Source: Gp6-AA40 sp035263125
Lineage (GTDB): Bacteria; Acidobacteriota; Vicinamibacteria; Vicinamibacterales; UBA2999
Assembly (NCBI GenBank): GCA_035263125.1
Contig: DATFRP010000381.1
Location: 7,506 to 71,505, forward strand
Length of the DNA stretch: 64,000 nucleotides
Direction of reading: 5' to 3'
Position 1 is the stretch's first letter, and the number at the start of each line of letters is the position of its first letter. Positions 52,666 to 63,761 of the stretch are shown here, one piece after another. The position numbers were made by a program, and so were the translations under genes. The notes below the pieces were generated by a model. It saw only the letters and a list, made by a program, of their open reading frames with translations, had not been told where the DNA came from and made no database searches.

Positions 52666-53919
52666 TCAGGTAATCGGCAACGTCACTTGAAAGGTCGCGC
52701 CACCACCAGCGAGGCTGGTGGCGCTCACGCGACCGTTGTGCGTGACGATGATCTTCTGCACGAGCGCGAGGCCAAGGCCGGTTCCCGTCTTCTTCGTCGT
52801 GAAGAACGGTCGGAAGATCTTCTCGCGGACCTCAGGGGCGATCCCGGGGCCGTTGTCCTTGACGGTGACACGGACGACATTGGCTGCGTGGTCGATCGCA
52901 CCTTCGACCTTCACGTCAGGCGTCACGCCGTGCCCCTGACAGGCCTCGACGGCATTGCGCAGCAGGTTCATGAACGCCTGACGCAGCAACACATCGTCGG
53001 CTTCGACTCGCCCGAACTCACCGCTGACGACGATATCACCGCGTAGCTGTCGCGCCTCTGGCTGGAGGTCGACCCGCACGCGCTCGATGATCGTGGCGAG
53101 CTCGTGCGTCGCCAGGGACAGTTGCGCCGGCCGCGCGAAGTTCAGAAAATTCGTGACCACCTGTCCGAGGGCATCGGTCTCCTGACGAATCCCCTCCACG
53201 TACGGCGCAAACGGCGCCGGCAGAGCCGCCGGGTCGAGCAGTTTCCCGTACCCGTGAATCGTCGCGAGGCCGTTGCGGAATTCGTGCGCGATGCCGGCCG
53301 TGAGCTCCCCGAGCTTCGCGAGCGTGTCTTTGAGACGCAGCTGCTCCTCGAGCTCGACGACGGCGGTGATGTCCGAGAACAGGCAGATGACCCCGCCATC
53401 GGACCCGGCAGGCGAGCCCAGCGGCGAGACGGTGACGCCGACGTGGGTGACCGCTCCGGCATGCGGCATCTGGAGCGCGCGCCGGACGATCGCCTGCCCG
53501 GTTGTCAGGCATTCGGTGATCGCCGACGCGAGCGGCGCCGCCGCAACCGGCAGATCCGCCAGTCGCGATCGGACACTGTCACCGACGCCGAGCATTCTGC
53601 TTCCCGCTGGATTGAGAATCTGTATGTGGCTGTTCTGATCGACCACGAGGAGTCCCGCAGTCAGGCTGTTGAGGATTTGCGTGTTGAGGCGCTCGGATGC
53701 CTCTGCGCGTTCCGCGGCCGCCCGCTCCTGTGCGCGCAGTTTCTGCACCACTTCCTGGAGCGCCGACGCCAGCAGCGGCGACTGGCCGGCATCCTCGCGC
53801 AACGCCCGGCGAGTGTCGCGCGCCGCTGCCCCGAACCGCAGCACTGCAAACACGACGATTGCCACGACGACGCCGACCATGGCGGTGAGACCGAGCAGCG
53901 CGTAGCCCTGAGGGCTCAC
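52666..53919 (-). CDS. PAS-containing sensor histidine kinase (PilS-like)
   Basis: 417 aa from GTG 53917-53919, overlapping the prepilin peptidase stop by GTGA. One membrane helix (LLGLTAMVGVVVAIVVFAVL), a short coiled coil, a PAS domain (ILNSLTAGLLVVDQNSHIQI, about 75-190), then HisKA with GIAHEFRNGLATI (the phosphorylated His), and HATPase with NLLRNAVEA, DNGPGIAP and GTGLGLALVQK. It probably senses membrane state and signals to the sigma54 regulator at 47934. No periplasmic domain. Confidence 0.88.
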   Translation of the reverse strand: MSPQGYALLGLTAMVGVVVAIVVFAVLRFGAAARDTRRALREDAGQSPLLASALQEVVQKLRAQERAAAERAEASERLNTQILNSLTAGLLVVDQNSHIQILNPAGSRMLGVGDSVRSRLADLPVAAAPLASAITECLTTGQAIVRRALQMPHAGAVTHVGVTVSPLGSPAGSDGGVICLFSDITAVVELEEQLRLKDTLAKLGELTAGIAHEFRNGLATIHGYGKLLDPAALPAPFAPYVEGIRQETDALGQVVTNFLNFARPAQLSLATHELATIIERVRVDLQPEARQLRGDIVVSGEFGRVEADDVLLRQAFMNLLRNAVEACQGHGVTPDVKVEGAIDHAANVVRVTVKDNGPGIAPEVREKIFRPFFTTKKTGTGLGLALVQKIIVTHNGRVSATSLAGGGATFQVTLPIT

Positions 53920-54689
53920 GCGTAGAAGCCCATATACCAGTCGATGATCGGAGTGCCCCAAATCGCAGCAATCAGCGCACCGGCAGCGAGGAAGGTCCCG
54001 AACGGCAACGCGTATTTCATGCTTCCACGACCCGACGCGATGAGAATGCCTCCGGTCACGGATCCGGCAAACGAGGCCAGGATGAGCGTCAACAGTACGA
54101 GCTTCCACCCGAGGAAGGCGCCGATCATCCCGAGTAGTTTCACGTCGCCCATCCCCAGGCCCTCCTGGTTCCGAACGCGGTAGTACGCTTCCGCGATCGC
54201 GAACAAGGTGCCGCCGCCCACCACGATTCCGATCAGGGAATCGCGCCAGCCTGGTGGAAGAAACAGACTCAGGATGAACCCGATCGCAATACCAGGCACC
54301 GTGATGATGTTCGGGAGAATGTGGTGCTGAAGGTCCGTGACGAAGAGGACAATGAGCGCACAGGCGAACGCAACCCGCACCGCCGCCGTGGGTGAGAAAC
54401 CGTACAGCACGTAGCCGCTCACAAATGTCAGAGCCGTGACGATCTCGACGATCGGATACATCCACGACACCGGCGCGCGACAGGTCCGGCATTGGCCTCG
54501 CAGAACGATCCAGCTGACCACCGGTACATTTTCGTACCAGGCGAGGGCGCGATTGCACGTCGTGCAGCGGGATGCCGGCCATGCGACCGACTCGCGACGC
54601 GGCAGCCGATAGATGCAGACATTCAGGAAACTCCCCACGCACAGGCCGACGAGCGCAACGGCTGCAATCATCAGCCACTGCGGAATCAC
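53916..54689 (-). CDS. pilD: Prepilin peptidase/N-methyltransferase
   Basis: 257 aa from GTG 54687-54689, overlapping the upstream stop. It removes the leader of type IV prepilins and methylates the new N-terminus. LVGLCVGSFLNVCIYRLPR is the N-terminal signature. The cytoplasmic zinc loop has C-TTC and CRTC pairs. The aspartyl protease residues are in VTDLQHHILPN and GMGDVKLLGMIG. Several membrane helices. Its overlap with the kinase downstream links processing to control. Confidence 0.93.
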   Translation of the reverse strand: MIPQWLMIAAVALVGLCVGSFLNVCIYRLPRRESVAWPASRCTTCNRALAWYENVPVVSWIVLRGQCRTCRAPVSWMYPIVEIVTALTFVSGYVLYGFSPTAAVRVAFACALIVLFVTDLQHHILPNIITVPGIAIGFILSLFLPPGWRDSLIGIVVGGGTLFAIAEAYYRVRNQEGLGMGDVKLLGMIGAFLGWKLVLLTLILASFAGSVTGGILIASGRGSMKYALPFGTFLAAGALIAAIWGTPIIDWYMGFYA

Positions 54690-55600
54690 GGGCGCGGCCT
54701 CCTGCCCGGCAGCGGATACAGTGGCGATTCCCGCGCGACATCGACCTCGCCCGACACAGGGTCGAGCGCGTACGGTTCGCCCGACGGGTCGAGAGGCGTC
54801 CCTTGGATGCGCCTCGATCCGATCAAGTCCGACCACGAGGAAGGAAACCGGCCGTTCTCGTCGGAGAACTTGTTCACCGCCTGCTGGAGCGATTCGATGA
54901 CGGCCTCGGCATCGAGCTGCATGAGTCCACGGCGAGCCGCCTGTCGCAGCCACTCATGCTCCGCATTCGCAGCCATTTCAGCCCAGAGTCCACGGGCCGA
55001 ATCGCGCGCCCCACCCTCGGCCAGAAAGGACGCGGCAACCTGCCCCAGCCACTTCGGCGCGCCGGGCAGGGCTTCGGCTTTCAGGAACCAGTGAGCAGCC
55101 GAGGTGTAGTCCCGGTTCCACCAATACGCCACCATGCCCGCGTCATGGGGGTACTGCCACTTGTCGGGCATCGCGCGCATTCCTTTTTCAAGCAAGGCGA
55201 TCGCCTGATCGGGCCTTCCAGCCCCGCGTGGATACGGCTCGGACAACAGAATCGCACCAAGCCGATAGGCAATGTTGAAATGTGGATCGAGCCCAGTGGT
55301 GATATCGAGCAGCGAGTTCAACCGATCGTAGTTCTTGTTCGGATCTCGTGAGCGGAGCGTGTCACCGAAGAACTGGATCGTGCGTATCCAGTAGATGTCC
55401 GCCCCGAGAGCATTGAACCCGAGCGTTGCGCGACGCATCACGTCCGGCGATCGAATCCAGCTCACGTCGGGCGGTGACACCCGTTGTACAAACCGGCCGT
55501 CTGTCGACACCTGCGACGCCACGGCACTTGACAGCAGCGCGACCAGAACGAGCCACTGCAGTCCCGACGTTCGTCCGGCCGCGGCACGCTGCGTTGCCAT
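54686..55600 (-). CDS. Membrane-anchored helical (TPR-like) protein of the pilus region
   Basis: 304 aa. An N-terminal hydrophobic anchor (GLQWLVLVALLSSAVASQ) is followed by a mostly helical domain: ATLGFNALGADIYWIRTIQF, then DPHFNIAYRLGAILLSEPYP, RPDQAIALLEKGMRAMP and AEHEWLRQAARRGLMQLDAE. The pattern is TPR-like. The C-terminal 60 residues have a small loop-rich domain ending GEVDVARESPLYPLPG. Its place right after the ABC genes matches pilG in the M. xanthus pilHI cluster, but similarity is not evident. Function unknown. Confidence 0.55.
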   Translation of the reverse strand: MATQRAAAGRTSGLQWLVLVALLSSAVASQVSTDGRFVQRVSPPDVSWIRSPDVMRRATLGFNALGADIYWIRTIQFFGDTLRSRDPNKNYDRLNSLLDITTGLDPHFNIAYRLGAILLSEPYPRGAGRPDQAIALLEKGMRAMPDKWQYPHDAGMVAYWWNRDYTSAAHWFLKAEALPGAPKWLGQVAASFLAEGGARDSARGLWAEMAANAEHEWLRQAARRGLMQLDAEAVIESLQQAVNKFSDENGRFPSSWSDLIGSRRIQGTPLDPSGEPYALDPVSGEVDVARESPLYPLPGRRPRP

Positions 55601-56407
55601 CTACTGCAGATCGCGGCGCGAGAAGATGATGGTCGCGCCAACGAGAAGCGTCAGGATGTACAAGCCGCTCGACAACGCCGCCACGGCCATGTACGCGCCC
55701 GTGATTGGTTCAGCATGAACGACCGCCGCCTTGACGTCGAGGCGCGAGAGATTGGGCATCACGTAATACGCCGCGCGGCCCAGCACCGGCAGCAGCCACG
55801 AATTCACGGTCACATCGAGGTGCTTCAGGTCGTCGCCGAAATGCCCGACGATGTAGACGCCTGCCGCGAGTACGGCTGACAGAAACGAGCTGGAGAATGT
55901 CGAGAAGAACAGGGTCACCGCCGTCATGACCATCAGCTCGACGCCGATCAACGCAAACGCCTTGAGCATACGCGGATCGAGCGCTGACGATTCCCACGCC
56001 GCCTTGACGCTGGCCGGCGTGACCCAATCGAAATACGCAAGCACGAGATACAACGCGATCGCCATCACCGACAGGTTGATGAGCAGCGTCATCACGAGCC
56101 CGATGTACTTGCCGACGATGAACTGACTGCGCGTGACCGGCTTCGAAAGCAGGCTGTAGATGCTGCGGCGTTCAACCTCTTTCGTCACCAGCCCGATACC
56201 GAAGAAGACCGCGATGAACAGACCGATCATCGACGAGGCTGCCAACCCCAGATCCTTGATAATCTTCACGTCCTGTCCGGCGGTGAGCTGCGCCAGCAGG
56301 AACGATGCGGCGATCAACAGGACCGCGAAGAACACGAGACCATACGCAATGCGATCGCGAATCGAGTCTCTGAACACCCCACCGGCGATAATGCCGATCG
56401 CTTTCAC
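55601..56407 (-). CDS. ABC transporter permease of the pilus region (PilI-like)
   Basis: 268 aa from GTG 56405-56407, overlapping the ATPase stop by four bases; its own stop TAG is directly followed by the next ATG. Six membrane segments are seen, e.g. GLVFFAVLLIAASFLLAQLT and ASSMIGLFIAVFFGIGLVT. The motif KEVERRSIYSLLSKPVTRSQ after segment two is typical of ABC-2 type permeases. With the ATPase it forms one transporter. In M. xanthus a similar pair (PilH, PilI) next to pilD is needed for pili. The substrate is not known. Confidence 0.82.
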   Translation of the reverse strand: MKAIGIIAGGVFRDSIRDRIAYGLVFFAVLLIAASFLLAQLTAGQDVKIIKDLGLAASSMIGLFIAVFFGIGLVTKEVERRSIYSLLSKPVTRSQFIVGKYIGLVMTLLINLSVMAIALYLVLAYFDWVTPASVKAAWESSALDPRMLKAFALIGVELMVMTAVTLFFSTFSSSFLSAVLAAGVYIVGHFGDDLKHLDVTVNSWLLPVLGRAAYYVMPNLSRLDVKAAVVHAEPITGAYMAVAALSSGLYILTLLVGATIIFSRRDLQ

Positions 56408-57363
56408 GACGCCCTCGACACTTCGCGATCCTCGGCGGCGGCGCGCACCTGTTCCACGAAGAAATCTTCGAGTGTGCTGCGAACGGGATTGAGCGACACG
56501 ACCCGTGCGCCGGCAGCGGCCAGTTCGGCGATGAGCGGCTCGGGCGCAGTCGATGGCGGCAGCACCAACGAATATCGGCCCGGTCCAACACGCGTGCTGT
56601 GGCTCATGCGACTGTGCACACGCTCGAGCAGCTGTTCCGACAGCCCGGCGACGACGAGCTCGTATCCCTTCGCTGCGAGCGCCGTCAATTCCTCGACCGA
56701 GCCGGTCACGGCGAGGCGACCCTTGACCAGAATCGCCACGCGGTTGCACAGCGCCTCGGCATCGCTCAACACATGAGAGCTGAAGAAGACGGTGCGTCCC
56801 TGATCGCGCAGCTTGAGGATCAGTTCCCGAACATCACGCCTGCCGAGCGGGTCCAGTCCCGACATCGGTTCATCGAGAAACACGACTTCCGGGTCGTTGA
56901 TCAGGGCTTGTGCGATGCCGACACGCTGAATCATCCCCTTGGAGAACTTGCGCAATTGAAAGCGACGTTCGGGGCCGACGCCGACTTCGTCGAGGAGGCG
57001 TTGCGCGCGAGCGCGCCCTTCCCGTGCACTGTGGCCAAAGAGGCGTGCGAAGTACACCAGCAACTCCTCGGCCGTCAGGTTGTCGTAGAAGTACGGGTTC
57101 TCGGGAAGGTAGCCAATGCGGCCGCGAACGGAGACGTCACCGACCGGCTTTCCCAGAACTTCGGCGGTCCCGGACGAGGGGTAAATGAGCTGCATCAGCA
57201 GCTTGAGGGTAGTCGTCTTGCCCGCGCCGTTCGGGCCAAGAAACCCGAAGACATCGCCCTGCTCGACTTCTAGCGTCAGGTCCCGCAGCGCCGGGTATGG
57301 GCGGGGCCGCCAGAACCCGGTCTTGTAGTGTTTGGCCAGTCCCTCTGTCTTGATGACGGGCAT
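56404..57363 (-). CDS. ABC transporter ATP-binding protein of the pilus region (PilH-like)
   Basis: 319 aa from ATG 57361-57363 (a GTG just before is also possible). Walker A LGPNGAGKT, Q-loop region ending GYLPENPYFYDNLTAEELL, signature FSKGMIQRVGIAQALINDPE (a KGM variant of the LSGGQ motif), Walker B VVFLDEPMSGLDP and H-loop FFSSHVLSD. After residue 220 a C-terminal domain of the ABC-2 type (LVKGRLAVTGSVEELT). It powers the neighbouring permease. Confidence 0.88.
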   Translation of the reverse strand: MPVIKTEGLAKHYKTGFWRPRPYPALRDLTLEVEQGDVFGFLGPNGAGKTTTLKLLMQLIYPSSGTAEVLGKPVGDVSVRGRIGYLPENPYFYDNLTAEELLVYFARLFGHSAREGRARAQRLLDEVGVGPERRFQLRKFSKGMIQRVGIAQALINDPEVVFLDEPMSGLDPLGRRDVRELILKLRDQGRTVFFSSHVLSDAEALCNRVAILVKGRLAVTGSVEELTALAAKGYELVVAGLSEQLLERVHSRMSHSTRVGPGRYSLVLPPSTAPEPLIAELAAAGARVVSLNPVRSTLEDFFVEQVRAAAEDREVSRAS

Positions 57364-57397
57364 CACAACCGTCGTTTCGGCCCAGGCCGCACAACCG

Positions 57398-58615
57398 TTA
57401 TGACGTCACCCCGGCTTTCTTCAACTCGTAGGCGATCATCGCGTCGAGTGCCGCCGGCCTCAGGAGACTGAGCTTGATGCCGTTGAGGAAGAAGGTCGGG
57501 GTGCCGTTCACACCCAGTTTCTGCCCGAGTTGCGAATCGGCCTTCACGTCTTCGAGCACCTTCGCATAGCGAGCGTCGTATTCGCTCCCGTCGATATGCG
57601 CCACTTCCTTCAAGGCGGCTTTCACATCGTCCCGGGTCAAGGAGAACGACTGCCGCTCGAACAGCGTGGCCTCCATCTGCTTATCGAGATTCTTCTCGCG
57701 CGCCAACCGAACGGCGACCGCCTCCTCGCACGCGGCGGTGTGTACGCCGCCGGCCCCGCACTCGGGCTCGAGCGGGAAGTCACGCGTCTCGAACCGGAAG
57801 ACGCCCGGATAGGCCTTCTCGTACTTCGCGATGATGTCCTTGTACAGCACCCAGGTCTGGCGGCACGTCGGGCACTGATAGTCGTTGAACTTGATCAGCA
57901 GCACTTTTGCGTCACGCGTCGGCGTCGCATCTGGCAGGCGCGGTTGGCGATCGAGCCAGGCATGCAGTTCCACAAGCTGCTCCGGAGCAAGCGTTTCGAC
58001 CGGCGTCGGGTCCGGCGTCGACGCCTGAGCCGCGACCGTCTGCTCGCGCGGGAACAACAGTACGAGACCGGCCGACGCCACTAGCCAAATCACCGCGAGA
58101 GCGATGCCCGCGGGACTGCGCCCAAGACTCCCGACGTCCTTCCCAATGCCCGACGCCAATGAACCAAGGGGACCAGCCGCGCTCGCCGACAGCAGGAAGA
58201 TACCGATGACGCTCACGTACATCGTGACGCAGAGGGGGCACACATGGTGCAGCACAAAAATCGACGCGTACGCCAGATAGAAGACCGCCGCGAGTCCGAG
58301 CGTGGAAAGTAGAAACGTGTAGCCAGCGGCTCGCGATGCATCGTCCGACTTGGGCACCCGCATGCCCCAGGCCGCCAGCATCAACACAAGAGCCGACCAG
58401 ATCGCGCCACCAGCCGCAACCGGCACACCGAAGAGCGTGCCGTACTGACTCTGGAAGACCTGCTGACAGCTCACCGTTTCACTGATCTCGCAGAAGCTCG
58501 AATACGAGGGGTCGATCATCAGACGGTAGTGCACGTACAACGCCGCGATGGACGCGCCCAATCCGAGGAGGGCGAGAAGGACGATCGGAATGCGGTAGCG
58601 GCTGTTCTTCATCAT
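57398..58615 (-). CDS. VKOR-thioredoxin fusion disulfide oxidase
   Basis: 405 aa from ATG 58613-58615. The N-terminal half is a vitamin K epoxide reductase-like domain with four or five membrane helices. Its cysteines are the loop pair in CEISETVSC and the active pair in HHVCPLCVTM. The C-terminal half is a DsbA/thioredoxin-like domain with active site NDYQCPTCRQTW and VNGTPTFFLNGIKLSL. It oxidises exported proteins and passes electrons to quinone. It is next to pilA, whose product has two cysteines. A -10 box ten bases upstream implies almost no leader. Confidence 0.88.
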   Translation of the reverse strand: MMKNSRYRIPIVLLALLGLGASIAALYVHYRLMIDPSYSSFCEISETVSCQQVFQSQYGTLFGVPVAAGGAIWSALVLMLAAWGMRVPKSDDASRAAGYTFLLSTLGLAAVFYLAYASIFVLHHVCPLCVTMYVSVIGIFLLSASAAGPLGSLASGIGKDVGSLGRSPAGIALAVIWLVASAGLVLLFPREQTVAAQASTPDPTPVETLAPEQLVELHAWLDRQPRLPDATPTRDAKVLLIKFNDYQCPTCRQTWVLYKDIIAKYEKAYPGVFRFETRDFPLEPECGAGGVHTAACEEAVAVRLAREKNLDKQMEATLFERQSFSLTRDDVKAALKEVAHIDGSEYDARYAKVLEDVKADSQLGQKLGVNGTPTFFLNGIKLSLLRPAALDAMIAYELKKAGVTS

Positions 58616-58625
58616 GATCGAGCCG

Positions 58626-58631
58626 ATTATA
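58626..58631 (-). promoter_or_regulatory. -10 box for the VKOR-thioredoxin gene
   Basis: On the minus strand TATAAT ends 10 bases before the ATG at 58615, so the leader would be only a few bases. No convincing -35 box is seen. Confidence 0.4.
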
Positions 58632-58763
58632 ACGAACCCCGGCTTCACAATTCGTGGAGGCCCGCTCTGGTGTGCGGTGGGGTTTCCTGGCGCTGGCCTG
58701 CGGGAAAAGCGATGGATACGCCGAGGGCCAGCGCCTGCGCCGGCCCCCGAAGAGGTACCGGGC

Positions 58764-59303
58764 TTACTGGAGGATGTTCGCCGTTCCTCCGGGCGGGTTC
58801 GACTGGATGTCCATCTGCGACGGGGCAGTAGCTGTGTTGTTGAAGAAGATCGTGCCGGTGTGGTTGGTCGCGAATGACCGGTTGCCGGTCGAGCTGAAGT
58901 TGATGGGCTGAGCGGTCGAGTAATAGCCAACAACGGTGTCGGTCGTGTTGCAGTCTTTCGGACCCATCATGAAACCGCCGTCCGTCAGTACGATGTTGTA
59001 GCCGGCCTTCTGAGGAATGCCGGCCCTGCCAAGGTCCGGCGAGATGAAGCCCTGGTTGCCTCCAGGCGGCGCTGTTCCGAGGGTCGCCAGGCTACCCGTG
59101 TAGCCACCCTGGCCGCAAGCCGACGAGTAATTGACCTCCGCGGTGTTGATGGCGCGCATCGAGCCGATCGCCGACGTCTCGTTGCCCGACATTCTGGCGC
59201 GCATCAACCCAGGCACGGCAATCGCCGCAATGATGCCGATGATCGCCACGACGATCAGCAGCTCGATGAGCGTAAAGCCTTCGTTCTTCTGCATCTGCTT
59301 CAC
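58764..59303 (-). CDS. pilA: Type IV major pilin
   Basis: 179 aa from GTG 59301-59303, chosen because AAGGAG lies seven bases before it; an ATG three codons on is alternative. Leader MKQMQKNEG, cleavage before F10, then FTLIELLIVVAIIGIIAAIA with Glu at mature position 5. The globular domain is Gly/Thr/Asn-rich with just two cysteines (C63 and C118). A disulfide between them would close the loop that in other pilins stabilises the head. It is the subunit assembled by PilB and retracted by PilT. It has its own promoter, consistent with high expression. Confidence 0.93.
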   Translation of the reverse strand: MKQMQKNEGFTLIELLIVVAIIGIIAAIAVPGLMRARMSGNETSAIGSMRAINTAEVNYSSACGQGGYTGSLATLGTAPPGGNQGFISPDLGRAGIPQKAGYNIVLTDGGFMMGPKDCNTTDTVVGYYSTAQPINFSSTGNRSFATNHTGTIFFNNTATAPSQMDIQSNPPGGTANILQ

Positions 59304-59528
59304 AACCGTTCTCCTTGAGAGCGCGACATTCACTTCAATCCGCCGCTCCGACACGGCGCCTCGTAAGTCGACGGTGCAGGGAAACCCGGCCTCGTCGGTG
59401 AACGGTCGAGTCAGAGGCAACTGCGGTGCCAGAACCAACCGCGACAGGTCCTTGCCCACTTAACCGACTCGAATGCCTGGAGATAGCGCGCTGATTTGCC
59501 GACGGGATCGTGATGTTCTACTCTGCCA

Positions 59529-59557
59529 ATTTTCGACCGCGTAACAGAAAGTGTCAA
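59529..59557 (-). promoter_or_regulatory. Sigma70-type promoter of pilA
   Basis: On the minus strand TTGACA (59552-59557), 17-base spacer, GAAAAT (59529-59534). The 5' leader to the GTG is about 220 bases. No TGGCAC-N5-TTGC sigma54 site was seen in this gap. The rest of 59304-59647 shows nothing else that I can name. Confidence 0.55.
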
Positions 59558-59647
59558 CCACAGCTGTCAGGAATTGGCGCGCGATAAGCCCCGCTGCTTT
59601 TGACTGCGGAGTCCAGCGTTCGGTCGTGACGCCTTACCTCATCCACA

Positions 59648-60862
59648 TCACCCAGTGAGCTTGCTGATCAAGTCGAAGATCGGCATGTACATCGCGATCA
59701 CGATGCCACCGACGACCCCACCGAGGAACGCGATCATGATCGGCTCGAGGAGCGTCAGCAGGCCCGCGACCGCCACGTCGACTTCCTCTTCGTAGAAGTC
59801 GGCAATCTTCCCCAGCATCGTATCGAGCGCACCGGTCGCTTCGCCGACCCCGATCATCTGCACCACCATGGGGGGGAACACCCTCGTCTGCTTCAACGGT
59901 TGCGCAATGGTCTCGCCGCGTTCGATGCCCTTCCGCGTGGTGAGAATGGCGTCTTCGACGATGGCGTTGCCGGATGTCCGCGCGGTGATGTCGAGAGCCT
60001 CGAGGATCGAGACGCCTGAGGCCAGCAGGGTCGACAGCGTGCGGCAAAAGCGAGCAACCGCGATCTTGCGAAGCAGCGGCCCGAGAATCGGCAACCGCAG
60101 CATCATCCCGTCGATCATCGTGCGGCCAGCGGCCGTTCCGTAGTACGACCGGACGCCGAAGATCAGTGCCCCGATGCCGATCAGCACGAATGGCATGAAG
60201 CGGACCAGCCCGTTGCTGAGCGCAATCACGATCCGGGTCGGCAGCGGCAGCTGCGCCCCCAGGCCGGCAAACAGGCTGGCGAACGTCGGAATGACCTTCC
60301 AGAGAATCACGCCAACGACGATGGCGGCAATGAGGATGACGGCAACCGGGTAAGTCATCGCCGACTTCACCTGTCCCGTCAGCTTGACGGCCTTCTCGAT
60401 GTAGGTCGCCAGCCGCTTCAGGATCGTGTCGAGGATGCCGCCTGCCTCGCCGGCGGCGACCATGTTCGTGTACAGCGCGTCGAACGTCTTCGGATGTTTC
60501 CGCATCGCATCGGCGAGCGATGCTCCGGACTCGACGTCGGTCCGTGTGGCCCGGATCACTGCGGAGAAGTTCTTGTCCTCCTCCTGCGATCCGAGAATGT
60601 CGAGACACTGCACCAGCGGAAGGCCGGCGTCGATCATCACCGAGAACTGCCGCGTGAACACCGCGAGATTCTTGGCCGAGACGCCCTTGCTCTTCGTCTT
60701 GGGCGCGGCGGCCTTCGCCGCGTCCTTGACCGGGTTGATCTGGGTGACGAGGATCTGCTCGCGCCGGAGGGCTGCGACGGCGCCGTCCAGTGTGTCGGCA
60801 ACCCGCTCGCCGCTGACCGTCTGTCCGGCGCGTGTCCGACCGCTATAGGCAAAAGTAACCAT
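59648..60862 (-). CDS. pilC: Type IV pilus inner membrane platform protein PilC
   Basis: 404 aa from ATG 60860-60862 with GGAG upstream. N-terminal short beta part (MVTFAYSGRTRAGQTVSGER), then two T2SF (GspF) domains: about 75-195 with FTRQFSVMIDAGLPLVQCLD and about 275-400 with FCRTLSTLLASGVSILEALD. Three membrane segments, the last PIMIAFLGGVVGGIVIAMYM. It connects the ATPases to the pilus. Second-last of the pilBTC operon; pilT stops 20 bases before. Confidence 0.93.
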   Translation of the reverse strand: MVTFAYSGRTRAGQTVSGERVADTLDGAVAALRREQILVTQINPVKDAAKAAAPKTKSKGVSAKNLAVFTRQFSVMIDAGLPLVQCLDILGSQEEDKNFSAVIRATRTDVESGASLADAMRKHPKTFDALYTNMVAAGEAGGILDTILKRLATYIEKAVKLTGQVKSAMTYPVAVILIAAIVVGVILWKVIPTFASLFAGLGAQLPLPTRIVIALSNGLVRFMPFVLIGIGALIFGVRSYYGTAAGRTMIDGMMLRLPILGPLLRKIAVARFCRTLSTLLASGVSILEALDITARTSGNAIVEDAILTTRKGIERGETIAQPLKQTRVFPPMVVQMIGVGEATGALDTMLGKIADFYEEEVDVAVAGLLTLLEPIMIAFLGGVVGGIVIAMYMPIFDLISKLTG

Positions 60863-60882
60863 CCCCACTACTCCACCGGTGA

Positions 60883-61997
60883 CTACTTCACAGGTCGCAT
60901 GCCGGGGCGGTTGAGCCCTGCGCCGGCCACGACGCCCACACCACGGTTGATCAGGTCCTGGAGCTCATCGCGGTTCGACGACGCCATCATCGCGGTCTCG
61001 AGGGTGATGAGCCGCTTCTGATAGAGCGTCGCCAGCGACTGGTTCATCGTCTGCATGCCCATCTTTTCCTGCCCGGTCTGCATCGCCGAGTAGATCTGAT
61101 GGATCTTGTCCTCGCGCACCAGGTTCCGGATGCCGTGCGTGGGCACCATGATCTCGAGCGCCATCACGCGTCCGCCGCCAACCTTCGGCAGCAGCGCCTG
61201 ACAGACGATCCCTTCGAGGACGAGCGAGAGCTGCGTGCGGATCTGGCTGTGCTGATGCGCCGGAAAGAGGTCGATGATGCGGTTGATCGTCTGCGACGCC
61301 GAGTTCGTGTGCAGGGTGCCGAACGTGAGGTGACCGGTTTCGGCGATCCGCAGCGCCGATTCGACCGTCTCGAGATCGCGCATCTCGCCGATCAGCACGA
61401 TGTCGGGATCCTCGCGGAGCGCCGCGCGCAGCGCATTCGAGAAGCTCTCAGTATCGCTGTGCACCTCGCGCTGGTTGACCAGACAGCTCTGATGGTGGTG
61501 CACGAACTCGATCGGATCCTCAATCGTGAGGATGTGGTCGTGGCGCTCCTTGTTGATCTTGTCGATGATCGCAGCCAGCGTGGTCGACTTGCCCGACCCG
61601 GTCGGACCGGTCACGAGCACGAGACCACGCGGGCGGTCGGCGAGCGTGGCCAGAACCGGCGGCAGGTTCAGCTCCTGGAAGCTGCGAATCTTCTCGGGAA
61701 TCAGTCGATAGACCGCCCCGACCGACCCGCGCTGATTGAACATGTTGACGCGAAAGCGGGCCAGCCCGTTGATACCGAACGAGAAGTCGAGTTCCATCGT
61801 CTCCTCGAACCGCTTCTTCTGCGTGTCGGTCAACACACTGTAGGCGAGATGCTTGGTGTCGGAGGGTGCCAGATTGGGTGCCTGCAGGCGAACGAGATGT
61901 CCGTGCACCCGGATCTGCGGCGGCGTGTTGGTCGTGATGTGGAGATCCGAGCCCTCCATCTGCACCATCGTGTGGAGGAGTTCAGGCAGCGTCTGCA

Positions 61998-61998
<1 letters not shown>
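60883..61998 (-). CDS. pilT: Pilus retraction ATPase PilT
   Basis: 371 aa. ATG 61996-61998 overlaps the pilB stop by one base. N-terminal PAS-like part (MVQMEGSDLHITTNTPPQIR), Walker A GPTGSGKST, Asp box/Walker B in ALREDPDIVLIGEMRDLETV, His box GHLTFGTLHTNSASQTINR. The C-terminal AIRNLVREDK-type helix reads THGIRNLVREDKIHQIYSAM. This is the retraction ATPase for twitching motility. Usual length 345-370. Confidence 0.95.
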
Positions 61999-63761
<1,763 letters not shown>

